DNA of 64,000 nucleotides from Rathayibacter sp. Leaf185 (GTDB lineage Bacteria; Actinomycetota; Actinomycetes; Actinomycetales; Microbacteriaceae). The first letter of the stretch is position 1. Each line of letters starts with the position of its first letter. This document shows positions 45,716-57,057 of this stretch, piece by piece. The notes beneath the pieces were generated by a model, which did not search any database, was not told the origin of the DNA, and was given only the letters and a program-made list of their open reading frames with translations. Location: NCBI RefSeq assembly GCF_001423885.1, contig NZ_LMPP01000003.1:310001-374000 (forward strand). Direction: 5' to 3'. Made by a program: the position numbers and the translations under genes.

Positions 45716-47230
45716 TCAGTGCGCGATCACCGGCTCCGCTCCGGCGGTCGGGCTGATCGCGTCCGACTTCCGGCGGAACAGCAGCACCGACAGCACCGCG
45801 CCGAGGGCGAAGAAGCCGGCGCCCCAGCCGTACGCCACCGCGTAGCTCTGCACGGCCGCCTCCGCCGCCGTGGCCGCTGTCGCCGGGGTGTGCGAGGCGA
45901 GGTAGTCGGTGACCGCGGTGGCCGCGAGCGTGTTCAGCAGCGCCGTGCCGATCGATCCGCCGACCTGCTGGCTGGTGTTGACCATCGCCGAGGCGACTCC
46001 GGCGAAGCGCATGTCGACTCCGCGGGTCGCCGTCTGCATCGAGCCGGGCATGATCGAGCCCATGGCGAAGCCGAGCACCATTAGTGCGGGCAGCACGTCG
46101 GCGGCGTACGCGCTGTCGAGGTCGAGGCGGGTGAGCAGCAGCATTCCGATCACGCCGAGCACCATGCCGAACGGCACCATGATCTTCGGCCCGAAGCGGG
46201 GCAGCAGGAGGTTCGTCGAGAGCTGGGCGGCGAGCACCAGCATCCCGATCATCGGGAGGAAGGACAGACCGGTCTGGATCGGCGAGTAGCCCAGCGACAC
46301 CTGCAGGAAGTAGGTGACGAACAGGAAGATCCCGAACATCCCCGCTCCCGCGATCAGCACCGACAGGTAGGCGGCGCCGCGGTCGCGGTCGAGCACGATA
46401 TGCAGCGGCAGCAGCGGGTGCTCGGTGGTGCGCTGGCGCTGCACGAAGCCGACCAGCAGCACCACGGAGGCGGCGAGCGGCACCCAGGTCATCGGCGAGT
46501 CCCAGCCGTCGGTCTCGGCGTTGGCGAAGCCGAACACCAGGCCGAACAGCGCGGCCGAGACCAGGATCGTGCCCGGCACGTCGAGCCTCGGGCGGGGCCC
46601 GGTGCGGTCGATGGCCGGGACGAAGACGATCGCGCCGATCACCGCGACGACCGCGATGATCACGTTGATGTAGAGGTTCCAGCGCCAGTCGAAGCTCTCG
46701 GTGAGCACGCCGCCGAGGAGGAGGCCGACGGCGCCGCCGGCTCCCGCGATCGCGCCGAAGACGCCGAACGCGCGCGCCCGCTCCTTCGGCACGGTGAAGG
46801 TCGTGGTGAGCACCGCGAGCGCGGTCGGGGCGAGCAGAGCGCCGAAGACGCCCTGAAGGGCGCGGGCCGCGATCAGCAGCTCGAAGTTCGGCGCGGCGCC
46901 ACCCAGGGCGGAGGCGATGGCGAAGCCGATCAGGCCGATGATGAAGGTGCGCTTGCGGCCGATGAGGTCGGAGAGGCGGCCGCCGAGCAGCAGGAGGCTG
47001 CCGAAGGCGAGCGAGTAGGCGGTGACCACCCACTGGCGGTCACCGTCCGAGAAGCCGAGGTCGGCCTGGGCGGCGGGGAGGGCGATGTTCACGACGGTCG
47101 AGTCGAGCACGACCATGAGCTGGGCGAGTCCGACGGCGACGAGCGTCCACCATCGGCGGTTCGAGGGGGCCGGGACCGCGGGGGCGGTGACTACCGGCAG
47201 GGAGGAGGTCTGCGACATGGAGGCGACCAT
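45716..47230 (-). CDS. MFS drug efflux transporter, DHA2 (EmrB/QacA) family
   Basis: A 504-residue transporter with about 14 membrane segments. Motif A is GRLSDLIGRKRTF, the DHA2 marker VVLDSTVVNIALP is in helix 1, and motif C lies around IAGAGGAVGLLLGGVL. Proton-driven export of drugs or toxic compounds is the family role. The ATG at 47230 has GGAG nine nt upstream; an ATG at 47218 is the alternative. It is divergent from a tetR gene, the usual pump/repressor pair. Confidence 0.92.
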   Translation of the reverse strand: MVASMSQTSSLPVVTAPAVPAPSNRRWWTLVAVGLAQLMVVLDSTVVNIALPAAQADLGFSDGDRQWVVTAYSLAFGSLLLLGGRLSDLIGRKRTFIIGLIGFAIASALGGAAPNFELLIAARALQGVFGALLAPTALAVLTTTFTVPKERARAFGVFGAIAGAGGAVGLLLGGVLTESFDWRWNLYINVIIAVVAVIGAIVFVPAIDRTGPRPRLDVPGTILVSAALFGLVFGFANAETDGWDSPMTWVPLAASVVLLVGFVQRQRTTEHPLLPLHIVLDRDRGAAYLSVLIAGAGMFGIFLFVTYFLQVSLGYSPIQTGLSFLPMIGMLVLAAQLSTNLLLPRFGPKIMVPFGMVLGVIGMLLLTRLDLDSAYAADVLPALMVLGFAMGSIMPGSMQTATRGVDMRFAGVASAMVNTSQQVGGSIGTALLNTLAATAVTDYLASHTPATAATAAEAAVQSYAVAYGWGAGFFALGAVLSVLLFRRKSDAISPTAGAEPVIAH

Positions 47231-47233
47231 ATA

Positions 47234-47251
47234 CGAGACTCCGGAGTTTCG
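47234..47251. promoter_or_regulatory. TetR-type operator for the pump
   Basis: CGAGACTCCGGAGTTTCG is an 18-bp near-palindrome with a perfect ACTCCGGAGT core, four nt upstream of the pump ATG at 47230 in the divergent region. A -10-like TAGAAT at 47277-47282 may serve tetR. Confidence 0.5.
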
Positions 47252-47330
47252 GAACTGCCCGGTTCAGTATTCGTCGTAGAATTCACGTGGCCGTCACACG
47301 GGCGGCCTCCGATCGACAGGAGACGCCGCG

Positions 47331-47966
47331 ATGATGCCGCCCCCTCCCCCGACCATCGACTCCGACGCCCCCGCGCGTCCGGGTCGCCGCCGCGACCCGA
47401 GCCGCGACGTCGAGATCCTCACCGCGGCCCTCGACGTGCTCGCCGAGACCGGCTACGACGGCATGACCATCGACATGGTCGCCTCGCGGGCCCGTGCCGG
47501 CAAGGCCACGCTCTACCGCCGCTGGGACTCGAAGGCCGAGCTCGTGGTCGAGGCGCTCGCCTGCATGAAGGGCGCCGATCTCACGGAGGCGGCGCTCCCC
47601 GACACCGGCACGCTCCGCGGCGACCTCGTCGCCCTGATCAAGCCCCGCACGATGGAGGACGCCGAGCGCAAGCTCCAGATCATGGCCGGTGTCGTCGCCA
47701 TGATCTCCAAGTCGCCCGACCTCTCGGACGCCGTGCGGGCCGCGATCGTCGAGCCGCGCGCGCGGGCGAACAGCTTCCTCCTGCGCCGCGCGATCGCCCG
47801 CGGCGAGATCGCACCGGACGTCGACGTCGAGATGGTCGCGCTGATCTCCCCGTCGATGGTCGCCTACCGCGTGCTGCTGCTGCGCGAGCCGATCGACCGC
47901 GACTACCTGGTGTCGCTGATCGACGAGATAGTGATGCCCGCGGTGGGGCTGCGCGGGGGGATCTGA
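47331..47966 (+). CDS. TetR-family repressor of the efflux pump
   Basis: A 211-residue regulator. The helix-turn-helix is DVLAETGYDGMTIDMVASRA then RAGKATLYRRWDSKAELV, and the C-terminal domain is of the TetR_C type found near DHA2 pumps. AGGAG lies seven to eleven nt before the ATG ATG pair at 47331/47334. It probably represses the divergent MFS gene through the palindrome. Confidence 0.9.
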   Translation: MMPPPPPTIDSDAPARPGRRRDPSRDVEILTAALDVLAETGYDGMTIDMVASRARAGKATLYRRWDSKAELVVEALACMKGADLTEAALPDTGTLRGDLVALIKPRTMEDAERKLQIMAGVVAMISKSPDLSDAVRAAIVEPRARANSFLLRRAIARGEIAPDVDVEMVALISPSMVAYRVLLLREPIDRDYLVSLIDEIVMPAVGLRGGI

Positions 47967-48032
47967 CAGGCGGATCGCTAGTCGCCCAGCTCGAGAAGGA
48001 GTTTCCCGGGGAGGGCGCGGTGCGGCCGGACG

Positions 48033-48072
48033 GGCGAAGGCCCGCCTCCGGTCGTGGAAGCGGGCCTTCGCC
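48033..48072. terminator. bidirectional terminator between tetR and the lectin gene
   Basis: GGCGAAGGCCCGC (48033-48045) pairs perfectly over 13 bp with GCGGGCCTTCGCC (48060-48072) around a 14-nt loop, between two convergent genes. Confidence 0.7.
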
Positions 48073-48083
48073 GAAGCCGTTCC

Positions 48084-51696
<3,613 letters not shown>

Positions 51697-51709
51697 CACG
51701 CTGCACGCC

Positions 51710-51761
51710 GGAAGCCCCCGCGCACGCCCGTCCTCGAGATCGGGCGTGCACGGGGGCTTCC
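51710..51761 (+). terminator. argG terminator
   Basis: Arms 51710-51730 and 51741-51761 pair over 21 bp with one mismatch around a 10-nt loop, 13 nt after the argG stop. Confidence 0.75.
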
Positions 51762-51779
51762 TCCGTGCACGCCGCGTCG

Positions 51780-51852
51780 TCGGCTCGCGTGAACCCGTTC
51801 GGCTCGCACGAATCGCCGGTTTCCGCGGGTCGAACCCGGTTCGGCGAGCCGG
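51780..51852. repeat. GGCTCGC repeat cluster
   Basis: TCGGCTCGCGTGAACC (51780-51795) and TCGGCTCGCACGAATC (51799-51814) are direct copies; an inverted relative, GGTTCGGCGAGCCGG, lies at 51838-51852. The set can fold into a cruciform. It lies between the argG terminator and the stop of a tetR gene, and I see no gene in it. Confidence 0.5.
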
Positions 51853-51859
51853 AGGTGCG

Positions 51860-52450
51860 TCAGGACGCGTGCGGCGCCCGCACCAGCGCCAGCGCCGCGT
51901 CGACCGTCGCCACCGACTGCGCGGAGTCGACACGCGCCAGCACCAGCGCAGCGACCAGCAGCGACACCAGCACGTCGGCCTGCTGCGCTAGCCACCCGGA
52001 GGAGGCGCTCGGCCAGCGCGACGCCGCCCCCGCCCGCATCGCGGCCAGCAGCTCGGCCCGGTAGTCGGCGATCACCTCGCGCACGGCGTCGTCGCGCGCG
52101 ATCGGCGCGCCCGCCGCGTTCAGCAGCAGGCAGCCGCTCCGCGCCGAGATCGACGCCGCGTCGGCGAGGGCGCCTCGCAGCCCCGTGAAGTAGTCCTCGA
52201 GCGCTCCGAAGTCGACGGTCTCCGTCACCAGAGGCGCCAGCCGCGGTCGCACCACCTCGTCGAGGTAGCTCTGCACCGCCGCGTCGAACAGCCCGCGCTT
52301 GCTGCCGAACGCGTGGTAGAGGCTCGATCGGCCGACGCCGGTCGCCGTCTCGAGCTCGGGCAGCGACGCCTCCTCGAAGCCCCGCTCCCAGAACACGGCG
52401 CGCGCGGCGCGGACGACCGCCCCGGTCTCGAAGCCCTGCAGCCGACCCAT
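51860..52450 (-). CDS. TetR-family regulator
   Basis: A 196-residue regulator with the helix-turn-helix VFWERGFEEASLPELETATG then VGRSSLYHAFGSKRGLFDAA and a C-terminal ligand domain. It is divergent from the DUF1304 gene, and the inverted repeat TTGTGTAA/TTACACAA in between is its likely site. Similar TetR proteins next to such oxidoreductases respond to reactive aldehydes or quinones, but this one's ligand is unknown. Confidence 0.9.
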   Translation of the reverse strand: MGRLQGFETGAVVRAARAVFWERGFEEASLPELETATGVGRSSLYHAFGSKRGLFDAAVQSYLDEVVRPRLAPLVTETVDFGALEDYFTGLRGALADAASISARSGCLLLNAAGAPIARDDAVREVIADYRAELLAAMRAGAASRWPSASSGWLAQQADVLVSLLVAALVLARVDSAQSVATVDAALALVRAPHAS

Positions 52451-52463
52451 CGCGCCTCCCTGG

Positions 52464-52509
52464 TTGTGTAACGCTCGATCCAGTATATTGTGGACCAGCC
52501 ATTACACAA
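52464..52509. promoter_or_regulatory. divergent promoters with shared inverted repeat
   Basis: TTGTGTAA (52464-52471) and TTACACAA (52502-52509) are inverted copies that each form a -35 box (TTGTGT) for opposite promoters. The minus-strand -10 is TATACT (52487-52482, spacer 16); the plus-strand -10 is probably TATTGT (52486-52491, spacer 16). A repressor bound to both arms would close both promoters. Confidence 0.5.
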
Positions 52510-52524
52510 TCAGGAGGCTCTCCC

Positions 52525-52914
52525 GTGATCGTCATCGGACTCGTGCTCGCGGCCCTCGCCGCGCTGCTGCACGTCTACATCTTCGTGCTCGAGTCGCTCC
52601 TCTGGACGACTCCGCGGGCCCGCACCACCTTCGGCACGAGTGCGGGCGAAGCCGAGGCGACCAGGGAGCTCGCGTTCAACCAGGGCTTCTACAACCTGTT
52701 CCTCGCGATCGTGACGATCGTCGGAGTCGTGACGCTCGCCTCCGGAGCCACCGCCGTCGGCGCCGCGCTGGTCTTCACCGGCACCGGCTCGATGGTCGGG
52801 GCCGCGCTGGTCCTGCTGCTCTCCTCCCCCGCGAAGCGCCGCGCCGCGCTGACCCAGATGGCTCCGGGTCTGCTCGCGGTGATCGCGCTCGCGATCGGCC
52901 TCGCCGCCTCCTGA
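52525..52914 (+). CDS. DUF1304 membrane protein
   Basis: A 129-residue protein with four hydrophobic helices and the family features LHVYIFVLESLLWTTPRART and ELAFNQGFYNLFLA. The GTG at 52525 has AGGAGG five nt upstream. Function is unknown; DUF1304 genes often accompany TetR regulators and oxidoreductases in stress-inducible units. The next gene follows after 26 nt. Confidence 0.88.
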   Translation: MIVIGLVLAALAALLHVYIFVLESLLWTTPRARTTFGTSAGEAEATRELAFNQGFYNLFLAIVTIVGVVTLASGATAVGAALVFTGTGSMVGAALVLLLSSPAKRRAALTQMAPGLLAVIALAIGLAAS

Positions 52915-52940
52915 ACCGCCGCCCCACCCCGAAAGGCCTC

Positions 52941-53945
52941 ATGATCACCAGCACTCAGATCCAGCTCGTCCGCCGCCCCGACGGCTGGCCCGTCGCCGAC
53001 GACTTCCGCACCGCTCAGGTGCACTACGACGAGCCGGCCGACGGCGAGGTCCGCGTCGCGAACGCGTTCCTCTCGGTCGACCCCTACATGCGCGGCCGCA
53101 TGAACGACGTCAAGAGCTACACGCCGCCCTACACGCTCGGCGAGACCATGACCGGAGGCGCGATCGGCCGCGTGACCGCCTCCGCCGACCCGTCGATCCC
53201 GGTCGGCAGCGTCGTGCTGCACCAGCTCGGCTGGCGCGACATCGCGCAGGCTCCCGCGTCGCAGTTCCGTGTCGTCGACGAGATCCCCGGGGTGCCGCTG
53301 TCGCTCCGGCTCGGCATCCTCGGCATGACCGGGCTCACCGCCTACGTCGGCCTCACCGCGATCGCGGGCATGAAGGAGGGCGACACCGTCTTCGTCTCGG
53401 GCGCCGCGGGAGCCGTCGGCTCGGCCGCCGGGCAGATCGCGCGCCTGCTGGGAGCGTCCCGGGTGATCGGATCCGCGGGCTCCGCCGAGAAGGTCGCTCT
53501 GCTCACCGAGAAGTACGGCTACGACGCCGCGTTCGACTACCACGCGGGCCCCGTGCGCCAGCAGCTCGCCGCGGCGGCACCCGACGGCATCGACGTCTAC
53601 TTCGACAACGTCGGAGGCGACCACCTCGAGGCCGCGCTCGACGCGTTCCGCGACGGCGGGCGGGCGGCGCTCTGCGGTGCCATCGCCGGCTACAACAGCG
53701 CCCAGGCGTCGGCCGGCCCCGACAACATGTCGAACATCATCACGCGCGGGCTCACCCTCCGCGGCTTCACGCTGAGCGGCTACCTCGACCACGCGCCGGA
53801 GTTCAATCGGCTCATGTCGGGCTGGTTCGCCGAGGGCAGCATCGCCTACGACGAGACGGTCGTCGACGGCATCGAGAACGCGGTCGACGCGTTCCTCTCG
53901 ATGATGCGCGGCGCCAACACCGGCAAGATGGTCGTCCGCCTCTAG
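52941..53945 (+). CDS. NADP-dependent MDR oxidoreductase (leukotriene B4 12-hydroxydehydrogenase-like)
   Basis: A 334-residue medium-chain reductase without catalytic zinc. Family blocks are FLSVDPYMRGRM, GMTGLTAYVGL, the NADP loop SGAAGAVGSAAGQIARLLGA and YFDNVGGDHLEAAL. Relatives reduce alpha,beta-unsaturated ketones and aldehydes (curcumin and alkenal reductases). AAAGG precedes the ATG. It is cotranscribed with DUF1304 and probably TetR-controlled, which suggests detoxification of reactive carbonyls. Confidence 0.92.
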   Translation: MITSTQIQLVRRPDGWPVADDFRTAQVHYDEPADGEVRVANAFLSVDPYMRGRMNDVKSYTPPYTLGETMTGGAIGRVTASADPSIPVGSVVLHQLGWRDIAQAPASQFRVVDEIPGVPLSLRLGILGMTGLTAYVGLTAIAGMKEGDTVFVSGAAGAVGSAAGQIARLLGASRVIGSAGSAEKVALLTEKYGYDAAFDYHAGPVRQQLAAAAPDGIDVYFDNVGGDHLEAALDAFRDGGRAALCGAIAGYNSAQASAGPDNMSNIITRGLTLRGFTLSGYLDHAPEFNRLMSGWFAEGSIAYDETVVDGIENAVDAFLSMMRGANTGKMVVRL

Positions 53946-53954
53946 CGGTACGAC

Positions 53955-54022
53955 CGAGGGAACCCCGGGCCGTCGAGACCGCCGCTGACAGCGGGCCCTC
54001 TCGACGGGCCGGGGTTCCCTCG
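53955..54022. terminator. long bidirectional terminator hairpin
   Basis: Arms of 24 bp (53955-53978 and 53999-54022) pair with one mismatch around a 20-nt loop, between the oxidoreductase gene and the convergent apionate operon. Confidence 0.7.
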
Positions 54023-54030
54023 TTGCGGGA

Positions 54031-54918
54031 TCAGCGCTTGACGGCGTCGATCTTGAGCATCTTCGCGATGACCGAGTCGAGCTCGGAGTCGTCGAAGATC
54101 TTCTTCCAGTCGTCCTTGATGAGCGCCTCGCGGCCGTAGCCCATCGCGATGTGGCACGCCTCCGAGAAGGGGTTCGAGCCGCGCAGGCCGTTGGTGAGCG
54201 CGATCCAGGTGTGGCCGTAGAGCATGGCGCGGGCGGCCTCGTAGGGCACGCCGACCCCGTTCACGGTCTCCTCGAGCGCCTCCTTGAGGAACTCGCCGAT
54301 CATGCAGGCGATGGTCTCGACCAGGGTCGGCTCGAGCACGGCGAGCTGCTTGACGGTGACCCAGTGCACCGCGATGACGGGGGCGTAGATCGTCGAGATG
54401 ACGCCCTCCGCGATCGCACGCACGTCGTCGTCCGCCTCCTCGAGCGCCGCGACGACCTCCTGCGGGGCCGCGATGCCGCCGAACGTGTCGGCCCACTCCT
54501 CCGGAGTGGTGCGCTCGAGGAACACCGAGGGGTGGCACGGGTGCGCGACCGCGTAGTGGATGTCCTCGCGCTTCGCGAGCAGCCCGGCGTAGGCGGCCGC
54601 GGGGTCGAGCGTCAGGATGATCGCGCCCGACTTCATCTGCGGGATGACGTCCTCGGACACCGCGCCGAGCACGACGTCGGGGACCGCGAGGATGACGACG
54701 TCGGCGTTCGCGACGGCGTCCGGGGTCGAGGTGATCTCGCGGCCGGCCTCGCGGGTGCGCTCCTGGCCGGCGGGGGACGCCTCCGAGTAGAGGGCGGTGT
54801 AGGCGGACTTCTGCAGGTTGTTCGAGACCCGCATGCCCATCTTGCCGCCGGCGCCGATGACGGCGACGGTGAGGGCGGGGGCGGCGGTGCCCGAGGTGGT
54901 GACGGTGGTGTCGGTCAT
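54031..54918 (-). CDS. apnO: D-apionate oxidoisomerase-like dehydrogenase
   Basis: A 295-residue NAD-binding protein related to phosphogluconate dehydrogenases. The Rossmann loop is VAVIGAGGKMGMRVSNNLQK; ILTLDPAAAYAG, AHPCHPSVFLERTTPEEWAD and the helical C-terminal domain (TVKQLAVLEPTLVETIACMI) follow. Family knowledge: ApnO of the D-apionate pathway belongs to this type and converts D-apionate to 3-oxo-isoapionate. The neighbours (decarboxylase-like TIM barrel, erythrulose-type kinase and two isomerases) match that pathway. It is the last gene of its operon and overlaps the preceding stop (ATGA). Another sugar-acid dehydrogenase is possible. Confidence 0.7.
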   Translation of the reverse strand: MTDTTVTTSGTAAPALTVAVIGAGGKMGMRVSNNLQKSAYTALYSEASPAGQERTREAGREITSTPDAVANADVVILAVPDVVLGAVSEDVIPQMKSGAIILTLDPAAAYAGLLAKREDIHYAVAHPCHPSVFLERTTPEEWADTFGGIAAPQEVVAALEEADDDVRAIAEGVISTIYAPVIAVHWVTVKQLAVLEPTLVETIACMIGEFLKEALEETVNGVGVPYEAARAMLYGHTWIALTNGLRGSNPFSEACHIAMGYGREALIKDDWKKIFDDSELDSVIAKMLKIDAVKR

Positions 54919-55730
54919 GGGTTCCTTCTCCTGAGGTGAGCGAGGGTGGTGGCGGTCCACTCGGCTTCGAGCCGGGTGGTGACGAGTGCCTGGTCCGCGG
55001 CAGGGACGGTGTCCTGCCAGGGGAGCCAGAACTCGATGATCTGGTGGATGCCGCGGGCATCCGGGTCGAGCAGCGCGAGCATGCCGTCGTAGTCGAGGCG
55101 GCCGTCGCCGAGCGCCGTGCCGGTGTAGACGAAGCCGACCCAGCCGGGGTTGCGGCTGAAGTCGAAGTCCTTGACGTGCCAGTTGGCGACGTAGGGGGCG
55201 CAGAGCGCGGTCACGTCGGCCGGCAGCTCGAGGTTCGCGACGGTGTTCGCGGGGTCGAGGCAGATGCGGATCCGCGGGTCGTCCAACGTCTCGATGACGT
55301 CGACCAGCGCGGCGGTGGCGACCTGCTCGTAGGTCTCGAGCGCGAGCGTGACCCCGGCGGTCTCGAGGGCGGGGGCGATCTCGCGGAGGCGCCGCAGCGT
55401 CTCCTCGCGGTCCGGCCGGTCCTCCCCCGAGGTCCACATGCTGCGCAGCAGTGTCACGTCGAGCGCGGCGGCCAGGCGGAGGTAGCGCCGCAGGTGCTCG
55501 GGGTCGGTACCGCGGGTGCCGAGCTCGAGGGCGACGCCCTCGGCGGCGGCGAGTGCGCGCAGCGACTCGAGCCGCTCCGCGTCGAACTCCTCGATCACCG
55601 GCACGTCGCACAGCTGCAGCAGGCCGACGCCGAGCGCCGCCGTCTCGCGCACCATGTCCTCGATGCCCAGCGGCTCGGGCACGCGGTCGGAGGAGCGCCA
55701 GAAGAAGGCGTAGCTGCTCAGCCCGATCAC
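54915..55730 (-). CDS. sugar phosphate isomerase/epimerase-fold protein, candidate OiaC
   Basis: A 271-residue xylose-isomerase-like TIM barrel. It starts [12 protein letters not shown] and has metal-ligand candidates in TLALETYEQ, ICLDPANTVANLE, WHVKDFDFSRNPGWVGF and IIEFWLPWQD. Family knowledge: the 3-oxo-isoapionate decarboxylase OiaC of some D-apionate pathways has this fold and yields L-erythrulose. Its position between apnO and the erythrulose-phosphate isomerase genes supports that reading. The GTG at 55730 overlaps the upstream stop (GTGA). Confidence 0.65.
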   Translation of the reverse strand: MIGLSSYAFFWRSSDRVPEPLGIEDMVRETAALGVGLLQLCDVPVIEEFDAERLESLRALAAAEGVALELGTRGTDPEHLRRYLRLAAALDVTLLRSMWTSGEDRPDREETLRRLREIAPALETAGVTLALETYEQVATAALVDVIETLDDPRIRICLDPANTVANLELPADVTALCAPYVANWHVKDFDFSRNPGWVGFVYTGTALGDGRLDYDGMLALLDPDARGIHQIIEFWLPWQDTVPAADQALVTTRLEAEWTATTLAHLRRRNP

Positions 55731-56527
55731 GGTCTGGCCCCCGCGAGCACGTACGCCTCGTCGAGGATCGAGCGCACCGCCTCCGGATCGTGCGCGAAGC
55801 GCCCGAGGAAGAGCCCGGGCACGCGCCCCGCCAGTGCGGTGAGCAGGCCCGGCCCGGCGCTGCCGCCGTAGATCACGCGGCTGCCGGCCCGCCCCGGGAG
55901 CGCGGTGAGCGCCTCCTCGAGGGCCGTGACGACTCCGGCGATGAAGGCGGGCTCGGCGGGCTCGGGGGCGCCGATCGCCCACACCGGCTCGTACGCCGCG
56001 AGGATCGGGCCGAGAGCTCCGGCCTCATCGCTCGTCTCGAGCGCGGAGGCGATCTGCGCGAGCACCAGCTCGACCGCGTCCTCGACACTGCCGCGCTCGG
56101 CCTCGCCGACGCAGAGCAACGGCACGAGGTCGTTCCGGAACGCGGCGGCGACCTTGAGGCGGATGCGCTCGTCGTCGTCGCCGAAGAGAGCTCGGCGCTC
56201 CGCGTGGCCGATCTCCACCAGCCGGCACCCGACCTCGCGCAGCTCGGCACCGCTGACCTCGCCGGTGAACGCTCCCGCGTCCTCCCAGAACAGGTCCTGC
56301 GCGCCGAGGGCGATGCCCGCCTCCGCGGCGAGGGCGCCGACCGGCACGAGCGAGGGGAACGTCGGCACGACGAAGAGCTCGACGGCGCCGCTCGTGATCG
56401 CCGGATGCGTCCGCGCCAGCTCGGCGACGCTGCGCGCCCAGTCGAGGGTGCGCGCGTGCCCGAAGTACATCTTCAGACTCACGCCGATCGTGAACGCCGG
56501 CGCGGGCCCCGCGGCCGTGGTCAGCAC
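55727..56527 (-). CDS. triosephosphate-isomerase-like enzyme, candidate EryH/LerI
   Basis: A 266-residue TIM homologue. Catalytic residues are in place: lysine in VSLKMYFG, histidine in VEIGHAERR and glutamate in [10 protein letters not shown], with the phosphate loop [10 protein letters not shown]. Sequence and context differ from the housekeeping tpiA: it is in a sugar-acid operon beside RpiB-like and DAK-type genes. In Brucella and mycobacteria such paralogues isomerise L-erythrulose 1-phosphate to D-erythrulose 4-phosphate. The GTG at 56527 overlaps the upstream stop by 7 nt. Confidence 0.75.
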   Translation of the reverse strand: MLTTAAGPAPAFTIGVSLKMYFGHARTLDWARSVAELARTHPAITSGAVELFVVPTFPSLVPVGALAAEAGIALGAQDLFWEDAGAFTGEVSGAELREVGCRLVEIGHAERRALFGDDDERIRLKVAAAFRNDLVPLLCVGEAERGSVEDAVELVLAQIASALETSDEAGALGPILAAYEPVWAIGAPEPAEPAFIAGVVTALEEALTALPGRAGSRVIYGGSAGPGLLTALAGRVPGLFLGRFAHDPEAVRSILDEAYVLAGARP

Positions 56528-57012
56528 GACGCGGCGACCCCGTCGGCGGGGTGCCCGGCCTCGTACGCCTCGATGACCCGCACCTTCTCGGCGGAGGCGG
56601 AGGACGTGTCGAACTCGTAGCCCAGCCACTCCTTCGCGAGGCGGCGAGCCAGCTCGATACCGACGACGCGCTGGCCCATGCAGAGCACCTGTGCGTCGTT
56701 CGAGAGGATCGAGCGCTCGACCGAGAACGAGTCGTGCGCAGTGACGGCGCGGATGCCGGCGACCTTGTTCGCGGCGATCGCGACTCCGAGCCCCGTGCCG
56801 CAGATCAGGATCGCGCGGTCGGCCTCGCCGCGGGCCACCATCTCGGCGGCCGCGATGGCGACGCTCGGGTAGGGGGTGTGCGACTCGGCGTCGACGCCCA
56901 CGTCGACCAGGCTCACGACGCGCGGGTCCTTCTCGAGGTCGGCCTTGATGATCTGCTTGTAGTCGAAGCCGGCGTCGTCGGAGCCGACGACCAGGCGGAA
57001 CGGTGCGCTCAT
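56521..57012 (-). CDS. RpiB/LacAB-type isomerase, candidate EryI
   Basis: A 163-residue RpiB-family isomerase. It starts [20 protein letters not shown]; the catalytic cysteine is in [16 protein letters not shown] and [20 protein letters not shown] follows. In tetritol pathways EryI isomerises D-erythrulose 4-phosphate to D-erythrose 4-phosphate. The acting substrate here is inferred from the operon. It follows the kinase gene by 45 nt. Confidence 0.78.
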   Translation of the reverse strand: MSAPFRLVVGSDDAGFDYKQIIKADLEKDPRVVSLVDVGVDAESHTPYPSVAIAAAEMVARGEADRAILICGTGLGVAIAANKVAGIRAVTAHDSFSVERSILSNDAQVLCMGQRVVGIELARRLAKEWLGYEFDTSSASAEKVRVIEAYEAGHPADGVAASC

Positions 57013-57057
57013 GAGTGTTCTCCTCGTGCTGTTCTGAAAAGGGGGGCGGTATCGACG

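Noticed and set aside
51820-51852. A GGGTCGAACCC string resembling a tRNA T-arm after argG
   Set aside because: No acceptor stem, D-arm or anticodon arm can be built around it; it belongs to the GGCTCGC repeat set.
55727-57012. Housekeeping triosephosphate isomerase and ribose 5-phosphate isomerase
   Set aside because: Both are embedded in a GntR-controlled sugar-acid operon next to a DhaK-DhaL kinase; paralogues for tetrose phosphates fit better than central-metabolism genes.
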